A DNA stretch of 64,000 bases from an archaeon HR01 (lineage in GTDB: Archaea > Thermoproteota > Nitrososphaeria_A > Caldarchaeales > Caldarchaeaceae), in assembly GCA_002898355.1 (NCBI GenBank), contig BEHD01000011.1, positions 1-64,000 of the forward strand, read 5' to 3'. Both the position numbers and the translations under genes were made by a program. The first letter of the stretch is position 1, and every line of letters starts with the position of its first letter. The notes below the pieces were generated by a model. The model worked only from the letters and a program-made list of their open reading frames with translations, was not told the origin of the DNA and did no database searches. Of the stretch, positions 18,665-26,896 are shown piece after piece.

Positions 18665-20052
18665 CGGCTGGAGATGAGGTTGGCTGCGTATCTCTCGTAA
18701 AAGCGTCTGACAATATCGTGTAGGTATCTTTTCATGTTTTTCGGCTCCACCAGTATGTCGGCTACGCCGTTGGATAGTAGTGCACGGCCGCTGGTCCTGG
18801 TCTTCATCTCTTCCCCATAGCTCTTCAGGGCCTCCTCCCTCTCAGCCCCTTTTAGGAGGTCTAAGGCCTTTCTATGCAGCAGTTCAGCCGATAGCTTGGC
18901 AGGCATTACAGCCACCTCAGCATTCGGTAGGGCCATCACATAGTCTGCACCTATACCTCTGCTACACATGAGGATGTATCCCCCCGCATACGCCCTGCCT
19001 GTTATGATGGAGATTTTCGGCACTCTGGCTGTGAGGAGGGCCTCAAAGGCTTCTGCGCCCTCCCTCACAATCCCACCATGCTCCTGCTCTGGCCCCGGCA
19101 TAAAGCCCGGTGTGTCCACGAAGGCCAGGATTGGGAGGTTGAAGGTGTCGGCGAATCTGACGAATCTCGATAGTTTTATGCATGCGTTTACGTCGATGTA
19201 TCCGTCGTGGTGTTGGGTGTTATTGGCGATTACGGCGACGGGTATGCCGTCCACCCTGGCCAGGCCTGTGAAGAGGTTCGGAGCGTAGTCGGGTGAGAGT
19301 TCGAGAAGGGTGCCGGCATCCATCAACTCCTTCCACGTGGCTCCATCCCAGCCTCCGTAGTCGTGCTGCGTCCCCCTTATGGCGGGAGGTATCTTCAGGC
19401 TGTTGGACGGTAGATATGACAGAATTCTCTTCAGAGTCTGTGCTGCCGCATCCTCGTCGTCTGCGAGCTGGTGGATGAGGCCGGTGGACCTGGCAAGTAT
19501 CTCGACAGAGCCTATATCCATGGCCGTATACTCCTTGCCCGAATAGGATGATACTGCTTTCGGTCCGTTCAGGAACATGTACCCCCTACCCTTGACACCT
19601 ACCACGATGTCTCCCAAAGCAGCTGCGAAGGCTGCGCCCCCCACACATCCCGAGATGATTGCTGTCAGAAGTGGTACTCTACCCTTTGCCTTCTTCACAG
19701 CCTTAAACATCTCGCCGACCGCAACCAGCGAACGCGGACCCTCATGTATCCTAGCGCCTGAAGAGTCTGAGATGGCTATGACAGGTACACCCATCCTAAC
19801 ACCCATCTCATAGGCGGCCGCTATCTTCCTAGCCCCCACCTCCCCCAGCGAGCCTCCGGCGAATGATGGGTCGTGGGAGTATATTACAACGTCTCGGCCT
19901 TCGACTTTTCCGATGCCAGCTACGACTCCGTCGCCGGCACCCCGTGGAAGACCTTCACCATGCTGCTCCACACCGGATAGAATCTCCCTAAAGCTTCCAT
20001 CATCCACCAGCCTTGATATACGCTTGAAGGCCATCTCCATACCGTCATCCAT
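18649..20052 (-). CDS. Acyl-CoA carboxylase beta-type carboxyltransferase (COG4799-like)
   Basis: VIYSHDPSFAGGSLGEVGARKI...ISDSSGARIHEG...FVDTPGFMPGPEQEHGGIVREGAE...SIITGRAYAGGYILM. Confidence 0.88.
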   Translation of the reverse strand: MDDGMEMAFKRISRLVDDGSFREILSGVEQHGEGLPRGAGDGVVAGIGKVEGRDVVIYSHDPSFAGGSLGEVGARKIAAAYEMGVRMGVPVIAISDSSGARIHEGPRSLVAVGEMFKAVKKAKGRVPLLTAIISGCVGGAAFAAALGDIVVGVKGRGYMFLNGPKAVSSYSGKEYTAMDIGSVEILARSTGLIHQLADDEDAAAQTLKRILSYLPSNSLKIPPAIRGTQHDYGGWDGATWKELMDAGTLLELSPDYAPNLFTGLARVDGIPVAVIANNTQHHDGYIDVNACIKLSRFVRFADTFNLPILAFVDTPGFMPGPEQEHGGIVREGAEAFEALLTARVPKISIITGRAYAGGYILMCSRGIGADYVMALPNAEVAVMPAKLSAELLHRKALDLLKGAEREEALKSYGEEMKTRTSGRALLSNGVADILVEPKNMKRYLHDIVRRFYERYAANLISSRYLNP

Positions 20053-20115
20053 ATGCCTGAATATTTGTGGGTCCGTAAAAGCTTATATCCCTTGGCAGGC
20101 CCCCATAAACAGCCC

Positions 20116-22473
20116 ATGGCAGTCACCACGTTGTTCGGGGCTAGTGTTAAGAGAAGGGAGGACCCAAGACTCCTCACCGGTTCATCCAAGTTCACGGCGG
20201 ATTTTTCACCGCCCAACACCCTATATGCGGTATTTGTTAGAAGTAGCTATGCCCACGCCAACCTGGCCACTGTTGATGTGGGGAAAGCCCTAAAGGCTGA
20301 TGGTGTGGTAGCCGTTTTGACAGGCGCCGAGCTGGGAGATGAGCTGGGCCAGGTTCCCTGCGCATGGGCAATACCCAACGCCAACCTCAAAATACCGAAG
20401 TATATGCCACTTGCTAAGGATAGGGTCAGATACGTGGGAGACCCCGTGGCGGTGGTGGTGGCTAGGTCGTTGGAGGAGGCATACGACGCCGCCGGACTCG
20501 TCAGGGTGGAGTACAGCCCATTGAAAGCGGTTGTCAACCCGGAGGAGGCCGTCAAGCCCGGGGCGCCGCAGCTCTATGACGACGTACCCAACAACACCGC
20601 ATTCACATGGTCCGTCTCCGGAGGTGATGTTGAGGATGCCTTTTCCAAGGCCAAGCATGTGGTCAAGCAGCGGCTTGTGAACAGCAGGCTGCAGCCGACA
20701 GCGATGGAGACCAGGGCTGTAGTGGCGGACTATAACAGGGTGACTGGTGAGGCAACAGTCTACATGACCTCCCAGAACCCGCATATACACCGTCTCCTCC
20801 TCTCACTGGTTACAGGCATTAAGGAGAGCAAGCTGCGGGTTATCGCCCCCGATGTTGGCGGAGGCTTCGGGAGCAAGATACACTGCTACGGGGCCGAGGC
20901 TGTAATCCTCCACCTAGCCAGAAAGCTCGGAATGCCTGTCAAATGGGTTGAAACCCGGGAAGAGAACTTCAAAGCAACAATACACGGCCGGGACCATATA
21001 CAGTATGCCGAGATGGCTGCTGATGGTGAGGGACATGTCCTAGGTTTGAGGGTGAAGTCTTACGCAAACCTCGGCGCCTATCTATCCACGGCCGCGCCAG
21101 GGATACCCACAATACTGTTCGGGCCTATGCTGAGCGGCCCTTACAAGATTCCGGCCGTATCTGTGGAGGTGGTGGGCGCGCTAACCAATACAGCGCCCGT
21201 GGATGCATACAGGGGTGCTGGGAGACCCGAGGCCACCTATCTCCTCGAGAGGATGATGGATGTTCTGGCGAGGAGGATGGGTGTAGACCCCGCCATCTTA
21301 AGGTCTAGAAACTTCATACCCTCTAGCGAGTTCCCCTATCAGGCGAAGCCGATAGGGCTGCTATACGACAGTGGAGACTACAGGCAGGCGTTGGAGAAAG
21401 CCATGCAAATCATAGGATATCAAGAGCTGAGGAGGGAGCAGGAGAGGTGGAGGAGGGAGGGTAGACTGATTGGCCTGGGAATCTCCAGCTATGTTGAGAT
21501 ATGTGGGCTGGGGCCGTCATCAGTGGTCCGGTCTACGGGTTTCGGGCTAGGACTCTGGGAGAGCGCAACCATCAGGGTTCATCCCACGGGTAAGGTGGAG
21601 GTGTTCACAGGCGCCAGCCCCCACGGCCAGGGTGAGGAGACGACCTTCGCCCAAGTCGTAGCCGACATCCTCCAGATACCCTTGGAAGACGTCGAAATAA
21701 TACACGGAGACACCGGCAAGATACCCTTCGGCATGGGCACCTACGGTAGCAGAACCACGCCGGTGGCTGGGGGCGCCATAGCCCTGGGATGCCAGAAGAT
21801 CCTCGAGAAGGCCAGGAAGATAGCGGCCCACATGCTGGAGGCGAGTGAGAAGGACCTCCAATATGTGAATGGAGCCTTCCAGGTTGCGGAGGCGCCCGAG
21901 AGGAGGAAGACCTTCGCGGAGGTGGCGTACGCCAGCTACGGAGCTGGCCAGGCGGAGCTTCCCAGCGGTCTTGAACCAGGCCTTGAGGCCACGGTCTTCT
22001 ACGACCCCTCCAACTTCACATTCCCCTTCGGAACACATATCTGCCTCAGCGAGGTAGATCCCCAGACCGGGATGGTCAGGATACTAAAATACGTGGCCGT
22101 TGATGACTGCGGCCGCAGGATAAACCCGATGATTGTGGAGGGCCAGATACATGGGGGGATAGCCCAGGGTGTGGCCCAGGCCCTCTACGAGGAGGCGGTC
22201 TACAGCCAGGACGGAGCCCTCCTCACATCAACCCTCAACGACTATCTCGTCCCCACAGCCGTCGAGATACCCGCCATAGTAACAGATGCGACGGTTACGC
22301 CTTCACCCCACAACCCCCTCGGTGTGAAGGGTGTGGGAGAGACTGGCACGATAGCCTCCACCCCGGCGGTGGTCAACTCGGTCTTGGACGCCCTAGCCCA
22401 CCTCGGAGTAACCAACATAGACATGCCGCTAACCCCCGAGAAGATATACAACGCAATCAAAGGCCGACTCTAG
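20116..22473 (+). CDS. Xanthine dehydrogenase/CO dehydrogenase family molybdopterin large subunit, paralog 2
   Basis: DVGGGFGSKIHCYGAEA, AYRGAGRPEATYLLERMMD, GVKGVGETGTIASTPAVV. Start at 20116 (MAVTTLFGASVKRREDPRLLTG) preferred over the track start 20053. Confidence 0.92.
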   Translation: MAVTTLFGASVKRREDPRLLTGSSKFTADFSPPNTLYAVFVRSSYAHANLATVDVGKALKADGVVAVLTGAELGDELGQVPCAWAIPNANLKIPKYMPLAKDRVRYVGDPVAVVVARSLEEAYDAAGLVRVEYSPLKAVVNPEEAVKPGAPQLYDDVPNNTAFTWSVSGGDVEDAFSKAKHVVKQRLVNSRLQPTAMETRAVVADYNRVTGEATVYMTSQNPHIHRLLLSLVTGIKESKLRVIAPDVGGGFGSKIHCYGAEAVILHLARKLGMPVKWVETREENFKATIHGRDHIQYAEMAADGEGHVLGLRVKSYANLGAYLSTAAPGIPTILFGPMLSGPYKIPAVSVEVVGALTNTAPVDAYRGAGRPEATYLLERMMDVLARRMGVDPAILRSRNFIPSSEFPYQAKPIGLLYDSGDYRQALEKAMQIIGYQELRREQERWRREGRLIGLGISSYVEICGLGPSSVVRSTGFGLGLWESATIRVHPTGKVEVFTGASPHGQGEETTFAQVVADILQIPLEDVEIIHGDTGKIPFGMGTYGSRTTPVAGGAIALGCQKILEKARKIAAHMLEASEKDLQYVNGAFQVAEAPERRKTFAEVAYASYGAGQAELPSGLEPGLEATVFYDPSNFTFPFGTHICLSEVDPQTGMVRILKYVAVDDCGRRINPMIVEGQIHGGIAQGVAQALYEEAVYSQDGALLTSTLNDYLVPTAVEIPAIVTDATVTPSPHNPLGVKGVGETGTIASTPAVVNSVLDALAHLGVTNIDMPLTPEKIYNAIKGRL

Positions 22474-22634
22474 GCGATAAACCCTGCCACGTTGATTAAG
22501 TTCAGGAGCATCGCCTTTTTTCCGCTCGTACCCGTTGTTGAGTTGGAGACCTATCGGAGACAAGGCCGAGGCCTGCGCAACCATGGCGGCCATATGGTTG
22601 CCATGACATCAGAGACGTAAACTACGTTCTCCCT

Positions 22635-22808
22635 CCTCCTAAAGTCGAGCCCAATTACCTTTCAACCTTTCCTCGGGCACAACAAGTCTCCGGCGATTTT
22701 GAGTGGGATAGAGTCCCTCCAAAGCCTCGTCAACACGTTTGACACCGTCAACGACCACACGGACTGTCACAGACTTCAAGCTCCCAACAACCCACTCAAT
22801 CTCTATCC
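22635..22808 (-). pseudogene. Possible C-terminal remnant of a zinc alcohol dehydrogenase-like gene
   Basis: Minus-strand translation IEIEWVVGSLKSVTVRVVVDGVKRVDEALEGLYPTQNRRRLVVPEERLKGNWARL* resembles MDR/ADH C-termini (VGS...VDEAL..L...R.VV.P); no upstream portion seen. Confidence 0.3.
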
Positions 22809-22860
22809 ACAACCCCGGGCAGCTACACCCTTAAATCCCATACACAACACATCCACTCAA

Positions 22861-22935
22861 GGGCCCGTAGCGCAGAATGGATGGCGCGCCGGCCTTCGGA
22901 GCCGGATGTCGTGGGTTCAAGTCCCACCGGGCCCG
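22861..22935 (+). tRNA. tRNA-Arg (TCG)
   Basis: Cloverleaf: GGGCCCG/CGGGCCC acceptor, CCGGC-CTTCGGA-GCCGG anticodon arm, GTGGGTTCAAGTCCCAC T arm. Confidence 0.93.
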
Positions 22936-23097
22936 AATCACAATAGTCCGCATCAAGGATTTGGTGTCAGAGGCCGATCTGGATGGCTGGTCTCGGGTGG
23001 TTCCTCGGCGGTGTGGGGTCGTTTTTTGACAGGGCTGGTCTATGAGGGGGCCTACACCATTATGGTTGGTGGGGTTTTAACCACGGCCGCCGGGTCT

Positions 23098-25110
23098 TCA
23101 TAGGATTAGTCCTATGAAGGCGGATACGAAGACTATGGAGACCGTGTTGAGGACTTTGATGACTGTGTTGAGGGATGGCCCGGCTGTGTCTTTGTAGGGG
23201 TCTCCCACAAGGTCTCCGGATACAGCCACCGCGTGCTCGGGTGTCTTCTTCTTACCCAGCACCTCCAGATACTTCTTTGCGTTATCCCAGGCCGCACCAC
23301 TGTTGGCCATGTGGTAGGCTAAGTAGAGGCCTGAGAGGACACCGCCGGTGAGGACTCCCGCCACAGCCGCAGGACCCAGCAGTACCCCAACAAGGACTGG
23401 TGTTAGGGCCACTATGGCGGCCGGTGGTATAAGCTCTCTTATGGCCCCGCTGGTGGCTATGCCCACACACCTGCCATAGTCAGGCTTTGCGCTACCATCC
23501 ATAATCCCCTTTATCTCCCTGAACTGCCTCCTCACCTCCTCAACGATCTTCGATGCGGTGGAGCTGACCGCTGCTATTAGCCTGCTGCTGACGTAGAAGG
23601 GCAGTAGCGCACCCACCAGAAGCCCCACCACCACCAGCGGGTTGGAGAGGGAGTAGTCGAGGGAGCCATAGACCGCCTCAGCCTCCTTCTGGAAAGCCTG
23701 TATCATCGCTATGGCCGCTAGGGCTGCGCTGGCTATGGCGAAACCCTTGGTGGTGGCCTTGGCTGTGTTACCCACAGCATCAAGCTTGTCGGTAAGCCTC
23801 CTATTCTCCTCACCCATCCCAGACATCTCCACAATCCCGCCGGCGTTGTCGCTGACAGGGCCGAAACTATCTATAGATAGGACAATGCCCGAAAGGCTCA
23901 GCATAGCCATAGTGGCGAGGGCGGTGCAGTAGACACCGAAGAGGCTGTCACCTGTAAGGGAGAGGCCTGCGAAGTATGTGACGATTATCGTGGCCGCTAT
24001 AGCTAGGGCCATGGGTAGGGTTGACTTCAGTCCTTGGCTGATACCCTCCAATATGTTGGCGCTGTGGCCTACACGGGTGGCCTCTGTTATCGCCTTCACA
24101 GGGGGATAGTTGTAGCTGGTGTAGTAGTCGGTCACCCTCTGAATAATCGGGACCAGAACAGTTCCGAGGATTATGGAGATTACCGCTGCGATTCCAAGGG
24201 AGCCTGGGCCTAGGACGAGTATCGAGGCGGCAGACCCTAACACGATGCCAAGGCCCGCAGATACGTAGAAGGACCTGTTCAAAGGCGCCATGGGGTTCTC
24301 AGGGTCTCTCCCTGTCACGGAGAGGACGCCCAGCACAGTTGCCAGTAAGCCGGTGCCGCCGACTAGGAGGGGTAGGAGGACGAGGTCCGGGCTTCCATGA
24401 ATAGACCCCAGAAGCATCGAGGCCAGAAGCGTCACCACATAGGATTCGTAGATGTCTGAACCCATCCCAGCGGCATCACCGACGTTGTCTCCCACGTTAT
24501 CCGCTATCGTGGCAGGGTTTCGAGGGTCATCCTCAGGTATCCCAGCCTCCAGCTTGCCGACCAGGTCTGCGCCTAGGTCTGCGGCCTTTGTGTAGATGCC
24601 TCCCCCGGCCCTAATGAAGAGGGCGACGAGGCTGGCTCCGAAGCCTGCCCCAGCTATCAGAACCGCATCCCGGATGAGGATGTAGAGTGCTGAGACTGCG
24701 AAAAGGGCCATGGACGTGATCACCATACCGGCTACCGCACCACCCCTAAAGGATGCTAGGAGCGTTGCGCCCAACCCCCTCCCTGTGGCGACGGCGGCCC
24801 TAGGGGCTGCAGATACGCATGTGAGCATGGATATCACACCTGCGAGAATTGAGAGGCCGCCGCCTACTGCGAAGGCTAGGGCTGAGTAGGGGCTGATGAA
24901 TAGGGCCACAAGGGCTAGTATAATGACCGCCAACGGGAGAATTATGGAGACCTCCTTCTTGAGGAATGCTAGGGCTCCCTCCCTCACAGCTTCCGATATC
25001 CTCCTTACCTCGGGGCCGCCTGGGCTGAGTCTCCTGAGCCAGAGGCCTAGGCCGAGGGATGTGAGAAATGCTACTCCTGCGCTTGCTATGGGTAGAATCT
25101 CCGCCAACAT
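23098..25110 (-). CDS. hppA: Membrane-bound ion-translocating pyrophosphatase, K+-independent signature
   Basis: KAADLGADLVGKLEAGIPEDDPRNPATIADNVGDNVGDAAGMGSDIYESY; GNTAKATTKG has Lys at the K+-dependence position. Confidence 0.95.
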   Translation of the reverse strand: MLAEILPIASAGVAFLTSLGLGLWLRRLSPGGPEVRRISEAVREGALAFLKKEVSIILPLAVIILALVALFISPYSALAFAVGGGLSILAGVISMLTCVSAAPRAAVATGRGLGATLLASFRGGAVAGMVITSMALFAVSALYILIRDAVLIAGAGFGASLVALFIRAGGGIYTKAADLGADLVGKLEAGIPEDDPRNPATIADNVGDNVGDAAGMGSDIYESYVVTLLASMLLGSIHGSPDLVLLPLLVGGTGLLATVLGVLSVTGRDPENPMAPLNRSFYVSAGLGIVLGSAASILVLGPGSLGIAAVISIILGTVLVPIIQRVTDYYTSYNYPPVKAITEATRVGHSANILEGISQGLKSTLPMALAIAATIIVTYFAGLSLTGDSLFGVYCTALATMAMLSLSGIVLSIDSFGPVSDNAGGIVEMSGMGEENRRLTDKLDAVGNTAKATTKGFAIASAALAAIAMIQAFQKEAEAVYGSLDYSLSNPLVVVGLLVGALLPFYVSSRLIAAVSSTASKIVEEVRRQFREIKGIMDGSAKPDYGRCVGIATSGAIRELIPPAAIVALTPVLVGVLLGPAAVAGVLTGGVLSGLYLAYHMANSGAAWDNAKKYLEVLGKKKTPEHAVAVSGDLVGDPYKDTAGPSLNTVIKVLNTVSIVFVSAFIGLIL

Positions 25111-25206
25111 AGCTATCTAGACAGGGTTTCGGGGCCTTATTTTATTGTTTACCGCAGTATGTGTAAACCCAACACATCTATATCTGGGGGCTGATGCTGA
25201 TGACGT

Positions 25207-25818
25207 GTGAAGGAAGGGCTCCCGCCCGGTCAGGTCTGGGCCAGAAACTGGGTTATATACGCAGCCTTAGGCATACCCCGAATCGACCCGGAGACTTGGA
25301 GGCTGAAGGTGTCAGGTCTAGTGGAGAAGCCTGCCGAATACACATACTATCAGCTGGAGGATATGGCCACGGTAAGGTATGTGAGGCATTTCCACTGCGT
25401 TACCAAGTGGAGCATCAAGGATGTGGAGTGGACAGGTGTACCCCTCAAGGATTTAATCTCGAACTCTCTTGTTAAGGATGAGGCCAGGTGGGTTATGTTC
25501 CACTGTGCAGATGGGTACACCGCACCAATACCTCTCGAGGACGCCATCCACCCGGACGCGATACTGGCCCTCAAGATAGGTGGAGAACCCCTCAAGGCCG
25601 AGCAGGGCTTTCCGGCAAGGCCCTTCATCCCACATCTATACGGCTGGAAGAGCGCCAAGTGGGTGACTGAGATAGAGCTTCTCCCCACATACGTGGACGG
25701 GTATTGGGAGATGTATGGATACCATGAGAGGGGAGAGGTCTGGGGTGAGGAGAGGTTTAAGGGGATGGTGGGCAAGCATTCCAGAAGAACTTCGTACGGT
25801 ATCCTACCTAAGGTCTAG
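25207..25818 (+). CDS. Sulfite oxidase/YedY-type molybdopterin-binding protein, no evident signal peptide
   Basis: WRLKVSGLVEKP...VRHFHCVTKWSIKDVEWTGVPLKDLI...FIPHLYGWKSAKWVTEIELL. Confidence 0.85.
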   Translation: MKEGLPPGQVWARNWVIYAALGIPRIDPETWRLKVSGLVEKPAEYTYYQLEDMATVRYVRHFHCVTKWSIKDVEWTGVPLKDLISNSLVKDEARWVMFHCADGYTAPIPLEDAIHPDAILALKIGGEPLKAEQGFPARPFIPHLYGWKSAKWVTEIELLPTYVDGYWEMYGYHERGEVWGEERFKGMVGKHSRRTSYGILPKV

Positions 25819-26340
25819 TGACACATAGCTCTCACCATATCTCCTGCTTTTACCCACATAGAAGACCGGCCGGTATCTGTTGAAGTGCCAGTATCCTTCA
25901 AAATCTTCGTCTGCGTAGGCCGCCCTCACCTCGGCAACAAAGAGGGTGTGGTCGCCCACCATCCTGCTCCAGGCCACACTACACTCCATCACAGCTATCG
26001 CCTCTGCCAGAACAGGTACTGGAAGCACCTTCCCAGCCACATGCTGGAACCCGGCCCACACTAGCTTGTCCTCAACCTCTGGAACATGCTCAGCCAGCCG
26101 TGCCAGCTTATCGGCGTGCTGGTACGACACCAGACATATGGAGAACATCCCCGACTTGTCGACAAGCCCGTAGGTGCTGGTGCGGGGGTTTAGAGAGACA
26201 CCTACCATGGGAGGATTGAAGGAGAGGGTGGAGGGTATGGCTAGGAGAGCGCCAACACGTCCTGAATGGCGGGAGGCCACAACGGATGGGATGACCGGGT
26301 AGAAGAGCCTGTGAATCTCCTCGGGCTTCACATCCCTCAA
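25804..26340 (-). CDS. Flavin reductase-like (FMN-binding) domain protein
   Basis: YPVIPSVVASRHSGRVGALLAIPSTLSFNPPMVGVSLNPRTSTYGLVDKSGMFSICLV. Confidence 0.8.
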   Translation of the reverse strand: MRDVKPEEIHRLFYPVIPSVVASRHSGRVGALLAIPSTLSFNPPMVGVSLNPRTSTYGLVDKSGMFSICLVSYQHADKLARLAEHVPEVEDKLVWAGFQHVAGKVLPVPVLAEAIAVMECSVAWSRMVGDHTLFVAEVRAAYADEDFEGYWHFNRYRPVFYVGKSRRYGESYVSLDLR

Positions 26341-26344
26341 CTGG

Positions 26345-26896
26345 TCATAACACCTCCGACCTTACTAGCTCCACACATTCATCTAGGGAGTTAACCCTTA
26401 CTATCCTGTCCGAGCACGTCACAGAGGCGTTCCATGGCTGGCTATACAGCATCATCCTCCTCCCAAGCCTCCGCAGCTGCTCCGCCAAGCGGGGAGAGTC
26501 GTCGATGTAGACATCGTATAGGAAGTATGACTTGGAGGATTTTAGCGGAACCCATTTGAACCCATGGTATTTGACCCCATTTCTCCTGAGCCATTTTTTG
26601 ACAGGCTCTATCGTGTCCGCCGGCCGCTGCGTGAATATCTCGACGGTGGCCAGCTGGCAGAGCTCCTCGGTGTCCTCTGCTATGTCTTCCTCCAAAGGCC
26701 TCATCTCCTCCCACCTATTCCAAGCCCTCACCATCAGCGAGATGAAATCCCGCCTGCTGAGCCCCAGCCTTGTCCAGAACTCCCACTCCGTCACTAGAGA
26801 CTTGTCAACCCTAACACCGGTATCCTCATGGTAGATACGGAGGACCATCTCGGCCAGGTCTGCCAAGACACCGTCCACATCCAAAGCCACCCTCAT
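26345..26896 (-). CDS. HAD superfamily 5'(3')-deoxyribonucleotidase-like phosphatase
   Basis: MRVALDVDGVLADL motif I; short NT5C-type protein. Confidence 0.7.
   Translation of the reverse strand: MRVALDVDGVLADLAEMVLRIYHEDTGVRVDKSLVTEWEFWTRLGLSRRDFISLMVRAWNRWEEMRPLEEDIAEDTEELCQLATVEIFTQRPADTIEPVKKWLRRNGVKYHGFKWVPLKSSKSYFLYDVYIDDSPRLAEQLRRLGRRMMLYSQPWNASVTCSDRIVRVNSLDECVELVRSEVL

Noticed and set aside
22699-23103. Plus-strand ORF of 134 aa across tRNA-Arg
   Set aside because: It reads straight through the tRNA (QGPVAQNGWRAGLRSRMSWVQVPPGP) and has no recognisable domain.
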